Source of the DNA: Gammaproteobacteria bacterium
Lineage (GTDB): Bacteria; Pseudomonadota; Gammaproteobacteria; GRL18
Assembly (NCBI GenBank): GCA_016744995.1
Contig: JADGDG010000023.1
Coordinates: forward strand, 1-64,000
Reading direction: 5' to 3'
DNA length: 64,000 nt
A program made the translations under genes and the position numbers. Under the pieces are notes generated by a model, which was not told where the DNA came from, searched no databases, and worked only from the letters and a program-made list of their open reading frames with translations. Positions 7,494 through 16,633 of the stretch are shown piece after piece (position 1 is the stretch's first letter; the number at the start of each line of letters is the position of its first letter).

Positions 7494-8783
7494 ATGGTAC
7501 GCAAATCTCTGAGAAAACTTGCATTAGCGGCAGTTGTCACTGCCTCAACTTTAACCCTTGCCGGAGCCGCCTGGGCTGCCGATACCATTAAAGTCGGTGT
7601 TTTACATTCACTGTCGGGCACCATGGCAATCAGTGAAACCACATTAAAAGATACTGTTTTAATGATGATTGAAGAGCAAAATAAAAAAGGCGGCCTGCTT
7701 GGCAAACAGCTTGAAGCCGTTGTTGTTGATCCCGCTTCAAACTGGCCTCTGTTTGCAGAAAAAACACGCGAACTGATTGAAAAAGAAAAGGTTGATGTTA
7801 TTTTCGGCTGCTGGACTTCTGTGTCACGCAAGTCGGTTCTGCCGGTCATTGAAGAGCTAAACGGTTTATTATTCTACCCCGTCCAGTATGAAGGTGAAGA
7901 ATCATCAAAAAATGTTTTCTACACCGGTGCTGCACCTAATCAGCAAGCCATTCCAGCTGTTGATTATCTGATGAACGATCTTGAAGTCAAACGCTGGGTT
8001 CTGGCCGGCACTGATTATGTTTATCCCCGTACCACCAATAAAATTCTTGAAGCCTACCTGATTGCAAAAGGCGTTAAGAAAGAAGACATTATGATTAACT
8101 ACACCCCGTTTGGTCATTCAGACTGGCAGAGCATTGTTTCTGATATCAAGAAGTTTGGTTCACAGGGCAAAAAGACAGCTGTTGTTTCAACCATTAATGG
8201 CGATGCCAATGTTCCTTTTTATAAAGAGTTGGGAAACCAGAACATTTCATCAGAAGATATTCCTGTGATTGCATTCTCAGTGGGTGAAGAAGAACTATCC
8301 GGTATCGATACCAAACCACTGGTCGGTCATCTTGCTGCATGGAATTATTTTATGAGTGTTGAAAATCCAGAAAATGAAGCATTTATTAAAAAATGGCAGG
8401 CATTTATTAAAAGTGATAAGCGTGTCACCAACGATCCAATGGAAGCCACTTATATTGGTTTTGAAATGTGGGCTAAAGCGGTTGCAAAAGCAAAGTCAGT
8501 TGAGACTGATGCTGTTGAGCAGGCAATGATAGGTGTTGAAGTAGCTAACCTGACCGGTGGTATGGCTGTGATGAATAAGAATCATCATCTGTCTAAGCCT
8601 GTACTGATTGGTGAAATTCAGGACGATGGTCAGATTGAAACAGTCTGGTCTACTGAAAGCACAGTAGCAGGTGATGCATGGTCTGACTTCTTACCGAGCA
8701 GTAAAGATTTGATTTCTGACTGGACTGCACCGATTAAGTGCGGTAACTACAATACTAAAACTAAAAAGTGTCTGGCTAAATAA
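7494..8783 (+). CDS. urtA: Urea ABC transporter, periplasmic substrate-binding protein
   Basis: This 429-residue protein has a Sec signal peptide (about 1-28, ending AAWA before ADTIKVG) and a Leu/Ile/Val-binding-type fold (GVLHSLSGTMA at the start of the mature protein). The sequences CWTSVSRK, FYPVQYEGEE and YVYPRTTNKI are typical of UrtA and the amide-binding branch FmdD/UrtA. It captures urea (or a short-chain amide) in the periplasm and delivers it to UrtBC. The ATG follows AATGAGGAAATTATAAC. It heads the urtABCDE gene set. No urease genes occur in the window, so the downstream use of urea cannot be judged here. Confidence 0.92.
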   Translation: MVRKSLRKLALAAVVTASTLTLAGAAWAADTIKVGVLHSLSGTMAISETTLKDTVLMMIEEQNKKGGLLGKQLEAVVVDPASNWPLFAEKTRELIEKEKVDVIFGCWTSVSRKSVLPVIEELNGLLFYPVQYEGEESSKNVFYTGAAPNQQAIPAVDYLMNDLEVKRWVLAGTDYVYPRTTNKILEAYLIAKGVKKEDIMINYTPFGHSDWQSIVSDIKKFGSQGKKTAVVSTINGDANVPFYKELGNQNISSEDIPVIAFSVGEEELSGIDTKPLVGHLAAWNYFMSVENPENEAFIKKWQAFIKSDKRVTNDPMEATYIGFEMWAKAVAKAKSVETDAVEQAMIGVEVANLTGGMAVMNKNHHLSKPVLIGEIQDDGQIETVWSTESTVAGDAWSDFLPSSKDLISDWTAPIKCGNYNTKTKKCLAK

Positions 8784-8800
8784 GCTAAACTCACAGACTG

Positions 8801-8843
8801 TTTTCCCGGTTCAGGCTCTTAAAGCACAGTTAAACCGGGAAAA
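8801..8843 (+). terminator. Intercistronic hairpin between urtA and urtB
   Basis: TTTTCCCGGTT (8801-8811) pairs perfectly with AACCGGGAAAA (8833-8843) around a 21-nt loop. There is no long T tract after it. It may act as a partial terminator or as an RNA-stability element that lets the binding protein be made in excess over the permease, as in many ABC operons. Confidence 0.6.
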
Positions 8844-8883
8844 TCAATCTCCTCTCTTCTACTCATAATTGCAGTCATTAAAA

Positions 8884-10533
8884 ATGAAATTCATTTCACA
8901 AAAAAACAATTTAGGTTTACACCTTATTTACATAATCCTGTGTCTGATATTTGCCACAAACGTGTCTGCAGAAAACAACGCTGATTTAGAAAAACTGATA
9001 CCACAGCTCCAGGTTAAAAATTTCAAGAAAAAAATAGCCTCTGTTAAACAACTGGCAGAGATTAATAAGCCGCAAAGTATTACTATTTTAGAAGCTCTGT
9101 TAGATTCCAGACTCTACTATCAAAAAGCAGATAAGTCTGTCGTGATCATTCAGAAAAAAGACCATAAATATGAAATATTCAGTCCTTTAGATAATACCAA
9201 AATAGGGCTGGTTGAAAAAAAGACCATTAAAAAAATTACTACCAATAATAAATTACGCAAAACGATTCGTACATTACTGGCACAAAAGAAAATCAGCCAT
9301 ACTGAGCTTAATATTCGGCAGGCAGCACTTAAAGAAATATTAACCAGCAGCGATGCCAGTTTATTACCCGTTCTGCAGCAGGCAAAAAAAAATGAAAGTG
9401 ATGAATCACAAAAAGATTTACTGACACTTGCTATTGCCCTGATTGAAGTTGATAGTAAGGATAATAGCATCCGACTGTCTGCCATCAAAATATTAGGCAA
9501 TAGTGTCTTCCCCAGAGCAAAAGGAAAACTGGAACAGGTTTTGCTGACCAATGATCAGGGCAGTTTTATCGAACAGGATAAGGATATCATTACAGCAAGT
9601 CAAAAAGCCCTGAAAAGAATTAATTCAAAACTCTCCTTATTTAGTAATTTAGAAACTCTGTTTTTTGGTTTAAGTCTAGGCTCAGTATTATTATTAGCTG
9701 CCATCGGCTTATCCATTACGTTTGGTGTTATGGGTGTAATAAATATGGCTCATGGTGAGTTGATTATGCTAGGTGCTTATACAACCTATCTGGTTCAACA
9801 AGCAATGCCAAATGATATCGGTTTATCACTGATTGTGGCAATTCCAGCCGCATTTATTGTTTCCGGTTTATTTGGTATTGCCATTGAACGCGGTGTGATC
9901 CGTCACTTGTATGGCCGGCCTCTGGAAACATTATTAGCGACCTTTGGCATCAGTCTGCTATTGCAGCAAATGGTACGAACACTCATATCAGCACAAAATG
10001 TGCCGGTGATAACGCCCTCATGGTTAAGTGGTTCATTAGTCTTTAATCCTGCTTTTGCTATTACTTATAATCGAATTTATATTTTCTTCTTTGCTTTAAT
10101 GGTGTTTGCATTATTGATGCTGATACTTAAAAAAACCTCTTTAGGTTTACAAGTCAGGGCTGTGGCGAAAAATCGCAGTATGGCTACAGCTATGGGCATC
10201 AAAACTCAATGGGTTGATTCTCTTACCTTTGGTCTGGGCTCTGGTGTGGCAGGTGTTGCCGGCGTTGCATTAAGCCAACTCACAAATGTAGGACCAAACT
10301 TAGGTCAGGCCTATATTATTGATTCATTTATGGTTGTGGTTTTTGGTGGTGTTGAGAATTTATGGGGTACTCTGGTGGCAGCAATGACTCTGGGGATCAC
10401 CAATAAGTTTCTTGAACCCTGGGTAGGGGCTGTTATGTCAAAGATAATCGTGCTGATCTTCCTGATCATTTTTATTCAAAAACGTCCCAACGGGCTCTTT
10501 CCTCAGAAAGGCCGTTCTTCAGGAGGTCATTAA
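8884..10533 (+). CDS. urtB: Urea ABC transporter, permease subunit 1
   Basis: A LivH-type inner-membrane permease of 549 residues from the ATG at 8884. An alternative TTG at 8869 would add five residues. Neither start has a strong Shine-Dalgarno sequence. A signal-like hydrophobic segment (LIYIILCLIFATNVSA) is followed by a 220-residue extracytoplasmic region of charged helical repeats that looks HEAT-like. From about residue 255 the permease has many membrane spans and the motifs INMAHGELIMLGAY and VVVFGGVENLWGT. The long N-terminal region is normal for UrtB and separates it from plain LivH. It is followed by urtC after one base. Confidence 0.92.
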   Translation: MKFISQKNNLGLHLIYIILCLIFATNVSAENNADLEKLIPQLQVKNFKKKIASVKQLAEINKPQSITILEALLDSRLYYQKADKSVVIIQKKDHKYEIFSPLDNTKIGLVEKKTIKKITTNNKLRKTIRTLLAQKKISHTELNIRQAALKEILTSSDASLLPVLQQAKKNESDESQKDLLTLAIALIEVDSKDNSIRLSAIKILGNSVFPRAKGKLEQVLLTNDQGSFIEQDKDIITASQKALKRINSKLSLFSNLETLFFGLSLGSVLLLAAIGLSITFGVMGVINMAHGELIMLGAYTTYLVQQAMPNDIGLSLIVAIPAAFIVSGLFGIAIERGVIRHLYGRPLETLLATFGISLLLQQMVRTLISAQNVPVITPSWLSGSLVFNPAFAITYNRIYIFFFALMVFALLMLILKKTSLGLQVRAVAKNRSMATAMGIKTQWVDSLTFGLGSGVAGVAGVALSQLTNVGPNLGQAYIIDSFMVVVFGGVENLWGTLVAAMTLGITNKFLEPWVGAVMSKIIVLIFLIIFIQKRPNGLFPQKGRSSGGH

Positions 10534-10534
10534 A

Positions 10535-11677
10535 ATGATCATCAATTATTTCTTTCCACAGTTCATGCATAAAGATACTGGCGGCAAAATACTTTTGTCT
10601 CTATTGGCTCTGGTAACTATTATGGTTATTATCTTTAACTTTTTAATACCGCTATTGTTACCAGAGGCGTCTTCCTGGCACATGCCCACTTATATGGTCA
10701 CTTTATTGGGTAAATATCTTTGTCTGGCATTGCTTGCTATAGCCCTTGATCTGGTTTGGGGATATTGCGGTATCCTGAGTCTGGGCCATGCTGCTTTTTT
10801 TGCCTTAGGCGGTTATGCCATGGGCATGTATTTAATGCGGCAAATTGGTGACCGTGGTGTTTACGGTGATCCTGTATTACCCGATTTTATGGTTTTTCTT
10901 AACTGGAGTGAGCTGCCCTGGTATTGGTATGGATTTGAATCATTTGCCTTTACCGCACTGATGATTTTATTAGTACCAGGATTACTGGCTTATGTCTTTG
11001 GCTGGATGACCTTTCGTTCACGAGTCACTGGCGTTTATCTTTCTATTATGACTCAGGCATTGACTTATGCACTCATGCTGGCCTTTTTCAGAAATGAAAT
11101 GGGCTTAGGTGGTAATAACGGCCTGACTGATTTTAAAGATATTTTAGGTTTCAGTTTGCAATCTGACAGCACCCGAATTGTCATCTTTAGTTTATCAGCA
11201 GCAGCACTGGCAATGGGCTACATTGCATCACGTTTTATTGTTGAATCCAAGCTGGGAAAAACAGTGGTTGCGATTCGTGACGCTGAATTACGAACCCGAT
11301 TTATTGGCTATAAAGTTGAAAATTTTAAACTCTGGATATTTGTTTTTTCAGCAATGCTCGCTGGCGTTGCAGGTGCACTTTATGTGCCTCAGGTTGGTAT
11401 TATCAACCCTGGTGAATTTTCACCATTAAATTCTATTGAACTAGCAATATGGGTCGCTATTGGTGGCCGAGGAACACTGTTTGGTGCTGTAATTGGCGCC
11501 TTAATAGTAAATTATGCTAAAACCTATTTTACCGGTGCTTTACCAGAATTATGGTTGTTTGCTCTGGGTACTTTATTCATTGTTTCTACTCTCTACCTGC
11601 CTAAAGGAGTTGTTGGTTTATTTGAGCGTTTTCAAAACAGGACAGAGAATAATAAGCTTGAGGAGAAAACAGCATGA
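10535..11677 (+). CDS. urtC: Urea ABC transporter, permease subunit 2
   Basis: A LivM-type permease of 380 residues that pairs with UrtB to form the transmembrane channel. It shows multiple hydrophobic segments, WGYCGILSLGHAAFFALGGYA and AIWVAIGGRGTLFGA, both characteristic of the branched-chain amino acid/urea permease family. A strong AGGAGGT lies at 10521-10527 inside the end of urtB, so translation is likely coupled. The stop overlaps the ATG of urtD. Confidence 0.92.
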   Translation: MIINYFFPQFMHKDTGGKILLSLLALVTIMVIIFNFLIPLLLPEASSWHMPTYMVTLLGKYLCLALLAIALDLVWGYCGILSLGHAAFFALGGYAMGMYLMRQIGDRGVYGDPVLPDFMVFLNWSELPWYWYGFESFAFTALMILLVPGLLAYVFGWMTFRSRVTGVYLSIMTQALTYALMLAFFRNEMGLGGNNGLTDFKDILGFSLQSDSTRIVIFSLSAAALAMGYIASRFIVESKLGKTVVAIRDAELRTRFIGYKVENFKLWIFVFSAMLAGVAGALYVPQVGIINPGEFSPLNSIELAIWVAIGGRGTLFGAVIGALIVNYAKTYFTGALPELWLFALGTLFIVSTLYLPKGVVGLFERFQNRTENNKLEEKTA

Positions 11678-12549
11678 ATAGTTTTTCTCAAATGCAGGAT
11701 AAAGTTCGTGATGTCCTGCGCAGGGATCGCACCTTTAACCATACCATTGTTGAAGAAAATATATTTCTTCAAGGGACGCACTCTGTCCACCACAACACAC
11801 TGGATGCTAGTCATGGCCCTGTACTTTATCTTGAAGATGTGAGCGTCAGTTTTGATGGTTTTCAGGCACTGAACAAATTATCACTGTATATTGATGATGG
11901 TGAACTACGCTGTATTATTGGTCCTAATGGTGCAGGAAAAACCACCATGATGGATGTTATTACAGGAAAAACACGCCCTGATACTGGTCTGGTTTATTTT
12001 GGACAAACTATGGATCTCACTCAAATGGCAGAGCATGATATTGCCATAGCAGGCATTGGGCGAAAATTTCAAAAACCCACTATCTTTCCTGAACATTCTG
12101 TCTGGGAAAATCTTGAACTGGCAATGAAAACCGACAAAGGTGTCTGGCATACTTTGTTTACAGTACTGACCTCTGAACAAAAAGATCGTATTGAGGAAGT
12201 CATGTTAATTATTGGCTTACAGGAACTTTGTTATGCCAGAGCCGATCTGCTGTCTCATGGCCAGAAACAATGGCTGGAAATCGGCATGTTGCTGATGCAG
12301 GATCCCAGGGTTTTATTAGTTGATGAACCTGTAGCGGGCATGACACATCAGGAAATGGACCGAACGGCTGAACTGCTTACTTCATTAGCAGGTAAACATT
12401 CTGTTGTTGTCGTTGAGCACGATATGGATTTTGTTCGTTCAATTGCCAGTCAGGTTACTGTGCTTCATGAGGGCAGTGTTCTGGCAGAAGGTACAATGGA
12501 TGAAGTACAAAACAACCAAAAAGTTATTGAGGTTTATCTGGGCGAATGA
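11674..12549 (+). CDS. urtD: Urea ABC transporter, ATP-binding subunit D
   Basis: A 291-residue ABC ATPase of the LivG type. Walker A GPNGAGKTT is at 83-91, the signature is LSHGQKQWLEI, and Walker B is VLLVDEPVAGMT. The non-canonical LSHGQ signature and the EPVAGM sequence are typical of UrtD. It has an N-terminal extension of about 50 residues before the nucleotide-binding domain. The ATG overlaps the urtC stop by 4 bp, and its own stop overlaps urtE by 4 bp, so urtC, urtD and urtE form a coupled unit. Confidence 0.92.
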   Translation: MNSFSQMQDKVRDVLRRDRTFNHTIVEENIFLQGTHSVHHNTLDASHGPVLYLEDVSVSFDGFQALNKLSLYIDDGELRCIIGPNGAGKTTMMDVITGKTRPDTGLVYFGQTMDLTQMAEHDIAIAGIGRKFQKPTIFPEHSVWENLELAMKTDKGVWHTLFTVLTSEQKDRIEEVMLIIGLQELCYARADLLSHGQKQWLEIGMLLMQDPRVLLVDEPVAGMTHQEMDRTAELLTSLAGKHSVVVVEHDMDFVRSIASQVTVLHEGSVLAEGTMDEVQNNQKVIEVYLGE

Positions 12550-13247
12550 ATATACTAAGTACAAAATCACTGAACCAATTCTATGGTGAGAGTCATATTC
12601 TCTGGGATCTGGATGTTGAAATCAAGCAAGGCAGTTGTGTTTGTCTGATGGGACGTAATGGTGTAGGAAAAACCACTTTGCTCAAATCTATTATGGGTTT
12701 ACTTCCTGTACGAAGTGGTGAAATTATTTTTGATGAGCAAGCACTGCACAATAAAAGTGCCTCTGCCAGGGCACAACTCGGTATTGGTTATGTCCCTCAG
12801 GGACGGGAAATTTTTTCGCAACTAACTGTTCTGGAAAACCTGCAAACCGGTCTTATTGCCCGTAAAGACAAGAGTAAAAAATTACCAGAAAAGATATTTG
12901 AATTATTTCCAGTCTTAAAGCAAATGATCAAACGTCGGGGTGGTGATTTATCTGGCGGCCAGCAACAACAACTTGCTATCGGAAGAGCCCTGGCTCTAGA
13001 GCCCAAAATTCTGCTCCTGGATGAACCAACGGAAGGCATCCAGCCCAATGTCGTTCAGGAAATAGGCGACATTATTATCAAGCTTAATGAAGAAGCCAAT
13101 ATCACCGTCGTCATGGTTGAACAAAAACTCCCATTCGCTCGCCGTGTTGGTAAAGAATTTATTATTATGGAGAGAGGCAGGACAATGGCAACCGGGGCAA
13201 TGGATACATTGAATGATGATTTAGTCAAAAAATATCTGACGGTTTAA
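12546..13247 (+). CDS. urtE: Urea ABC transporter, ATP-binding subunit E
   Basis: A 233-residue LivF-type ATPase. Walker A GRNGVGKTT lies at 36-44, followed by the family sequence GYVPQGREIFSQLTV, the signature LSGGQQQQLAIGRAL and Walker B LLLDEPTEGIQPNVV. It closes the urt operon. The next gene (LysR-type, minus strand) converges on it after 84 bp in which I see no strong terminator hairpin. Confidence 0.92.
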   Translation: MNILSTKSLNQFYGESHILWDLDVEIKQGSCVCLMGRNGVGKTTLLKSIMGLLPVRSGEIIFDEQALHNKSASARAQLGIGYVPQGREIFSQLTVLENLQTGLIARKDKSKKLPEKIFELFPVLKQMIKRRGGDLSGGQQQQLAIGRALALEPKILLLDEPTEGIQPNVVQEIGDIIIKLNEEANITVVMVEQKLPFARRVGKEFIIMERGRTMATGAMDTLNDDLVKKYLTV

Positions 13248-13331
13248 GCTATAATTCTAATAGTATTCAAGGGAACAATAAAAGTCTCTTCAATATCTCA
13301 CAATAAGTTGAATTTCGGTTATCTTAAATCA

Positions 13332-14213
13332 TTATTTAAAAAATGAAATAAGACGGTTTATATGTGGTTTATTTCTATCTACTTTTCTAGTCACTATCCA
13401 TAGATCATTTTTTATAGCTTGCTCAGGTTTCCATAGAATATTTAGTTTGCCTTCAGTTAAAGAATGTTCACAAATATAATACGGCAGAACGCTGATCCCC
13501 CATCCTGTTTCAACTGCTTTACGAATTGCTAACAAACTAGGCACTACCATTACAGGTCGAATACTGGGTCGTTGGCTAAAAGCAATATGCCAGAACCTCC
13601 GAATAATGGGCAGCTCTGCCGAATAACTGATCCAGTTTTGTTTCAATATAAACTGTTCGATTTTATCTGGTAAATTTCTCTGGCCTATAAGATTTTTTGG
13701 AAGTGTGATATCTGGAGGTGCAACCAGACAAAATTCCTCTTCATCAATTTTTAAATAATCCAGATTATTTCCCTGAATCTGCTGTGTAGAAATAACTGCA
13801 TCAAGTTTTCCAAGGGATAACTTTTCTATCATTTTATCTGCATCACTGCTTTCAACATACAATTTTAGTTGTGTATTTTTCAGTTTTTCTATACCTATAT
13901 TATGAAAATAATCTAAAGGTACACCAAAACGAATAGCTGGAATTTTCTTTACAGATGTCTCTCGTAAGGTGGTTGATACCTTTTCAAGGCTGTCAATTGA
14001 GGGAGCCATGCGGCTATACAACTCATTGCCATATTCAGTCGGGATCATTTTTCTCGGTGTACGTTGAAATAATGACTGTTTAACGGTTGTTTCAAGTGCA
14101 ACTATGTGTTGGCTTATTGCTGGCTGTGTAAGATTACGTGCTTCAGCTGCACCTGTGACAGTCCCACTTCTATAAACAGCAATAAAGCTTCTATACCATT
14201 CAAAATTTACCAT
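13332..14213 (-). CDS. LysR-family transcriptional regulator
   Basis: A 293-residue regulator. The N-terminal winged HTH (about 1-62) reads FIAVYRSGTVTGAAEARNLTQPAISQHI, followed by ALETTVKQSLFQRT; the rest is a periplasmic-binding-like effector domain with GWGISVLPYYI near the C-terminus. It is divergent from the DJ-1/PfpI gene at 14325 with 111 bp between them, the usual arrangement of a LysR regulator and its target. I infer that it controls the DJ-1 and acetolactate-decarboxylase-like pair. The effector is unknown. Confidence 0.85.
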   Translation of the reverse strand: MVNFEWYRSFIAVYRSGTVTGAAEARNLTQPAISQHIVALETTVKQSLFQRTPRKMIPTEYGNELYSRMAPSIDSLEKVSTTLRETSVKKIPAIRFGVPLDYFHNIGIEKLKNTQLKLYVESSDADKMIEKLSLGKLDAVISTQQIQGNNLDYLKIDEEEFCLVAPPDITLPKNLIGQRNLPDKIEQFILKQNWISYSAELPIIRRFWHIAFSQRPSIRPVMVVPSLLAIRKAVETGWGISVLPYYICEHSLTEGKLNILWKPEQAIKNDLWIVTRKVDRNKPHINRLISFFK

Positions 14214-14324
14214 AAATATATTTATACCTATTAGTAATTAATATAATTATTATTGTACTTCAACTGTTTGTATGCTGTCACTTGAAAATACTTTTTATAA
14301 ACAAAAACAAATAAGGAATATGTA

Positions 14325-15008
14325 ATGACGACAATACATAGTATTTTGATTATTGTGACCAGCTTTGGTGAAATTGCTCCAGGTGAACAGACAGGAGTCT
14401 GGCTGGAAGAATTTGCCGTGCCTTATATCGAATTTATCAACAGAGGCTACAAGGTCACTATTGCCAGCATAAAAGGAGGTAAAGCACCTGTTGATCCTCG
14501 AAGTAAGCCTACAGAGGAACAGGAAGAACTTTGGGCTAATGCCATTAAAGCATTAGAAAACACCTCACCTCTCTCTTCCATAAAATCATCTGATTTTAGC
14601 GCTGTACTTATGCCGGGAGGCCATGGAACGATGTATGATTTTCCACAAAGTAAGACTTTAGGGGAATTGCTGAGCAAATTTGCCCGGCAAGAAAAAATAA
14701 TTGCCTCAATGTGTCATGGCCCAGCTAGTCTTGTTAATGTAAAACTGTCAGATGGTTCTCATTTAGTTTCAGGTAAAACGCTCACCAGCTTTACCAATGA
14801 AGAAGAGTCTGCTGCAGGGTTCATTGAAAAAATACCGTTTTTACTTGAAAGCCGCTTACGTGAACTTGGTGCTAAATTTATTGTCCAGCCCAACTGGTCT
14901 GATCATGTGGAAATAGACGGTAAACTTATTACCGGACAAAATCCACAATCGAGTAAAAGTGTTGCTTTGTCAATTATTGACTTACTTTCAAATGATTCAG
15001 GAGAGTAA
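14325..15008 (+). CDS. DJ-1/PfpI family protein (type 1 glutamine amidotransferase-like)
   Basis: A 227-residue cytoplasmic protein of the DJ-1/Hsp31 superfamily. The nucleophile elbow is Cys130-His131 in ASMCHGPA, a partner Glu lies in GVWLEEF (28-29), and MPGGHGTMYD is the usual oxyanion-side loop. The length and the early TSFGEIAPGEQTG sequence place it near Hsp31-like glyoxalase III/deglycase proteins rather than short PfpI proteases. The likely role is detoxification of reactive carbonyls such as methylglyoxal, but this is family inference. The next gene starts one base after its stop. Confidence 0.85.
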   Translation: MTTIHSILIIVTSFGEIAPGEQTGVWLEEFAVPYIEFINRGYKVTIASIKGGKAPVDPRSKPTEEQEELWANAIKALENTSPLSSIKSSDFSAVLMPGGHGTMYDFPQSKTLGELLSKFARQEKIIASMCHGPASLVNVKLSDGSHLVSGKTLTSFTNEEESAAGFIEKIPFLLESRLRELGAKFIVQPNWSDHVEIDGKLITGQNPQSSKSVALSIIDLLSNDSGE

Positions 15009-15009
15009 A

Positions 15010-15768
15010 ATGAAAACTATTTTTACTCTGATGATCATTGTTTTAGCAAGTCAGAATATTATGGCTCATGAAAGTGTTATTCAAGGAGTTATAAAACATA
15101 GCCATTATTTGAAAGAATTACAGGTAAAAACATTTGGGGATTTACGCTTGATTAAAGAGAATAAGCTAAACCAAAGTTTTCCATTCTCTAAAATTAAAGC
15201 TGATGATTTATATGGAATAGGAATGCCAAAGGGACTTGATAAAGAATTATTGATCACATCAGGTGATTTATATGAAAGTTTTTTTGATGATCATAGCTAT
15301 TCAGCAGGCATGGTAACAGAAGATCGTGATATTGCTTTTTTGGCTTATGTTAATGTAAAAAAATGGACCACAATGAAACTGCCTGAAGACATTACAACCT
15401 TTGCTCAACTTGAAAGTGCATTAGCTGAATTAGCTAAGAGTGCTGGCATTAACTCAACTGCACCATTTCCATTTATTTTACATGCAAAAATAGATGCTTT
15501 GAAGTGGTTTATTGTCGATGGGATGGGAAACGGTAAACCCGATCATCTGTCCAGTTTTCTAAGGTCTCGGTATATTAGTGGACTGAATGATATAGAAATT
15601 GAAGCAGTAGGTTTCTACTCTGACAAACATAAAGGAATTATGTCTGCTCCAGATAGTGGTATACACATCCATTTTCGTACAACTTCAAAACTATTATTTG
15701 TTGGTCATATCGACAATAAAATGATTCTGGTTAAGGGGGCAACAATTCAATTCCCTTCTTTGGATTAA
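15010..15768 (+). CDS. Exported alpha-acetolactate decarboxylase-like protein
   Basis: The ATG at 15010 follows CAGGAG and begins a clear signal peptide (about 1-19, ending NIMA before HESV); an upstream in-frame start at 14959 would lie inside the preceding gene and is rejected. The mature part resembles AlsD/BudA: LYGIGMPKGLDKELLITSGDLYE corresponds to the family's glycine-rich region, and HIHFRT (His219, His221) with GHIDN (His233) matches the three Zn-binding histidines. AlsD makes acetoin from acetolactate and is normally cytoplasmic in many bacteria. Export here is unusual, so the substrate may differ. It is probably co-transcribed with the DJ-1 gene. Confidence 0.7.
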   Translation: MKTIFTLMIIVLASQNIMAHESVIQGVIKHSHYLKELQVKTFGDLRLIKENKLNQSFPFSKIKADDLYGIGMPKGLDKELLITSGDLYESFFDDHSYSAGMVTEDRDIAFLAYVNVKKWTTMKLPEDITTFAQLESALAELAKSAGINSTAPFPFILHAKIDALKWFIVDGMGNGKPDHLSSFLRSRYISGLNDIEIEAVGFYSDKHKGIMSAPDSGIHIHFRTTSKLLFVGHIDNKMILVKGATIQFPSLD

Positions 15769-16073
15769 TATAATTTCTGTGCCAGACATGCTTAATTTTT
15801 TTGGCCTGACCAGAGTGTGTCGGTAACTAATTCTGCAAGGTAAAACCATAGGCTTACAGCCGCTGAGAAAGTTGATTGATGATTTTCTCTCTATGATGTT
15901 TAAGATCAACGGATAAAAGCTCGATTATATTATTACAGGTACTTTTGAAATTTATTAATTTTAGTTATAAGTGATATTAAAATTTATAATTTAACTTCTT
16001 GTTAATGTTTTTTTAAACTGTTATTTCATTTTCTTTATAAGTAATAAAACGTTAAACATCAGGAGTAAACAAT
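15769..16073. other. 305-bp intergenic stretch without a gene
   Basis: AT-rich sequence between the acetolactate-decarboxylase-like gene and the globin gene. I see no coding frame with a ribosome site and no strong hairpin. The promoter of the globin gene must lie here; ATCAGGAGTAAACAAT directly before 16074 is its ribosome site. Confidence 0.6.
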
Positions 16074-16541
16074 ATGAAATTAAATTTTAGAAAGCTTGCA
16101 ATATTAGGCTTATTACAAGTAATGATAACATTTATATCAGCATGTTCTTTTGCAGAAGCAGAAACCTCACCAGAAGCTTCATTATATAAGCGCCTTGGTG
16201 GCTATGATGCAATTAGCGCAGTGGTTGATGATGTCGTAGTACAAATTGCAGCCGATAAAAAACTGGGACGATTTTGGGCACATAGAGGAAAAGATGGGAT
16301 CACTCGTGAAAAACAACTGATTGTTGATTTCATTGTTGAGAATTCAGGTGGCCCCCTCTACTATACTGGACGTGAAATGAAAATTTTACACGAAGGTATG
16401 CGTATTGATAATGAAGATTGGAATATACTCATCAAGGCTTTAAAAAACACACTCACAAAATTTAATGTGCCAGCTAAAGAAACTCAACAAGTGTTGGAGT
16501 TCTTTGATAGTACAAAAATTGATATTGTTGAGAAATCTTAA
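16074..16541 (+). CDS. Lipoprotein-type truncated haemoglobin
   Basis: A 155-residue protein. A hydrophobic leader ending in FISAC (Cys24) looks like a lipobox, so the globin is probably anchored in the envelope and faces the periplasm. From residue 36 it follows the group I truncated globin pattern: SLYKRLGGYDAISAVVDDV, FWAHRG, GGPLYYTGREMK and a proximal-His motif ILHEGM (His106). Truncated globins bind O2 or NO and some dioxygenate NO to nitrate. The gene stands alone, with a hairpin terminator after it. Confidence 0.85.
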   Translation: MKLNFRKLAILGLLQVMITFISACSFAEAETSPEASLYKRLGGYDAISAVVDDVVVQIAADKKLGRFWAHRGKDGITREKQLIVDFIVENSGGPLYYTGREMKILHEGMRIDNEDWNILIKALKNTLTKFNVPAKETQQVLEFFDSTKIDIVEKS

Positions 16542-16560
16542 TCGGTAACTGGCATATATT

Positions 16561-16602
16561 TTTTATTCTGCTCTGTATATATAAGAGCAGAGCAGAATAA
16601 AT
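16561..16602. terminator. Bidirectional terminator between globin and DUF1835 gene
   Basis: ATTCTGCTCTG (16565-16575) pairs perfectly with CAGAGCAGAAT (16588-16598). The stem extends with TTT/AAA outside it, giving T runs on both strands. It lies between two convergent genes. Confidence 0.8.
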
Positions 16603-16633
16603 CACTCTATTTGACAATAAGAGAAAAATTAAT

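Noticed and set aside
14959..15009. N-terminal extension of the acetolactate-decarboxylase-like gene
   Set aside because: It overlaps the DJ-1 gene; the ATG at 15010 has a ribosome site and starts a signal peptide.
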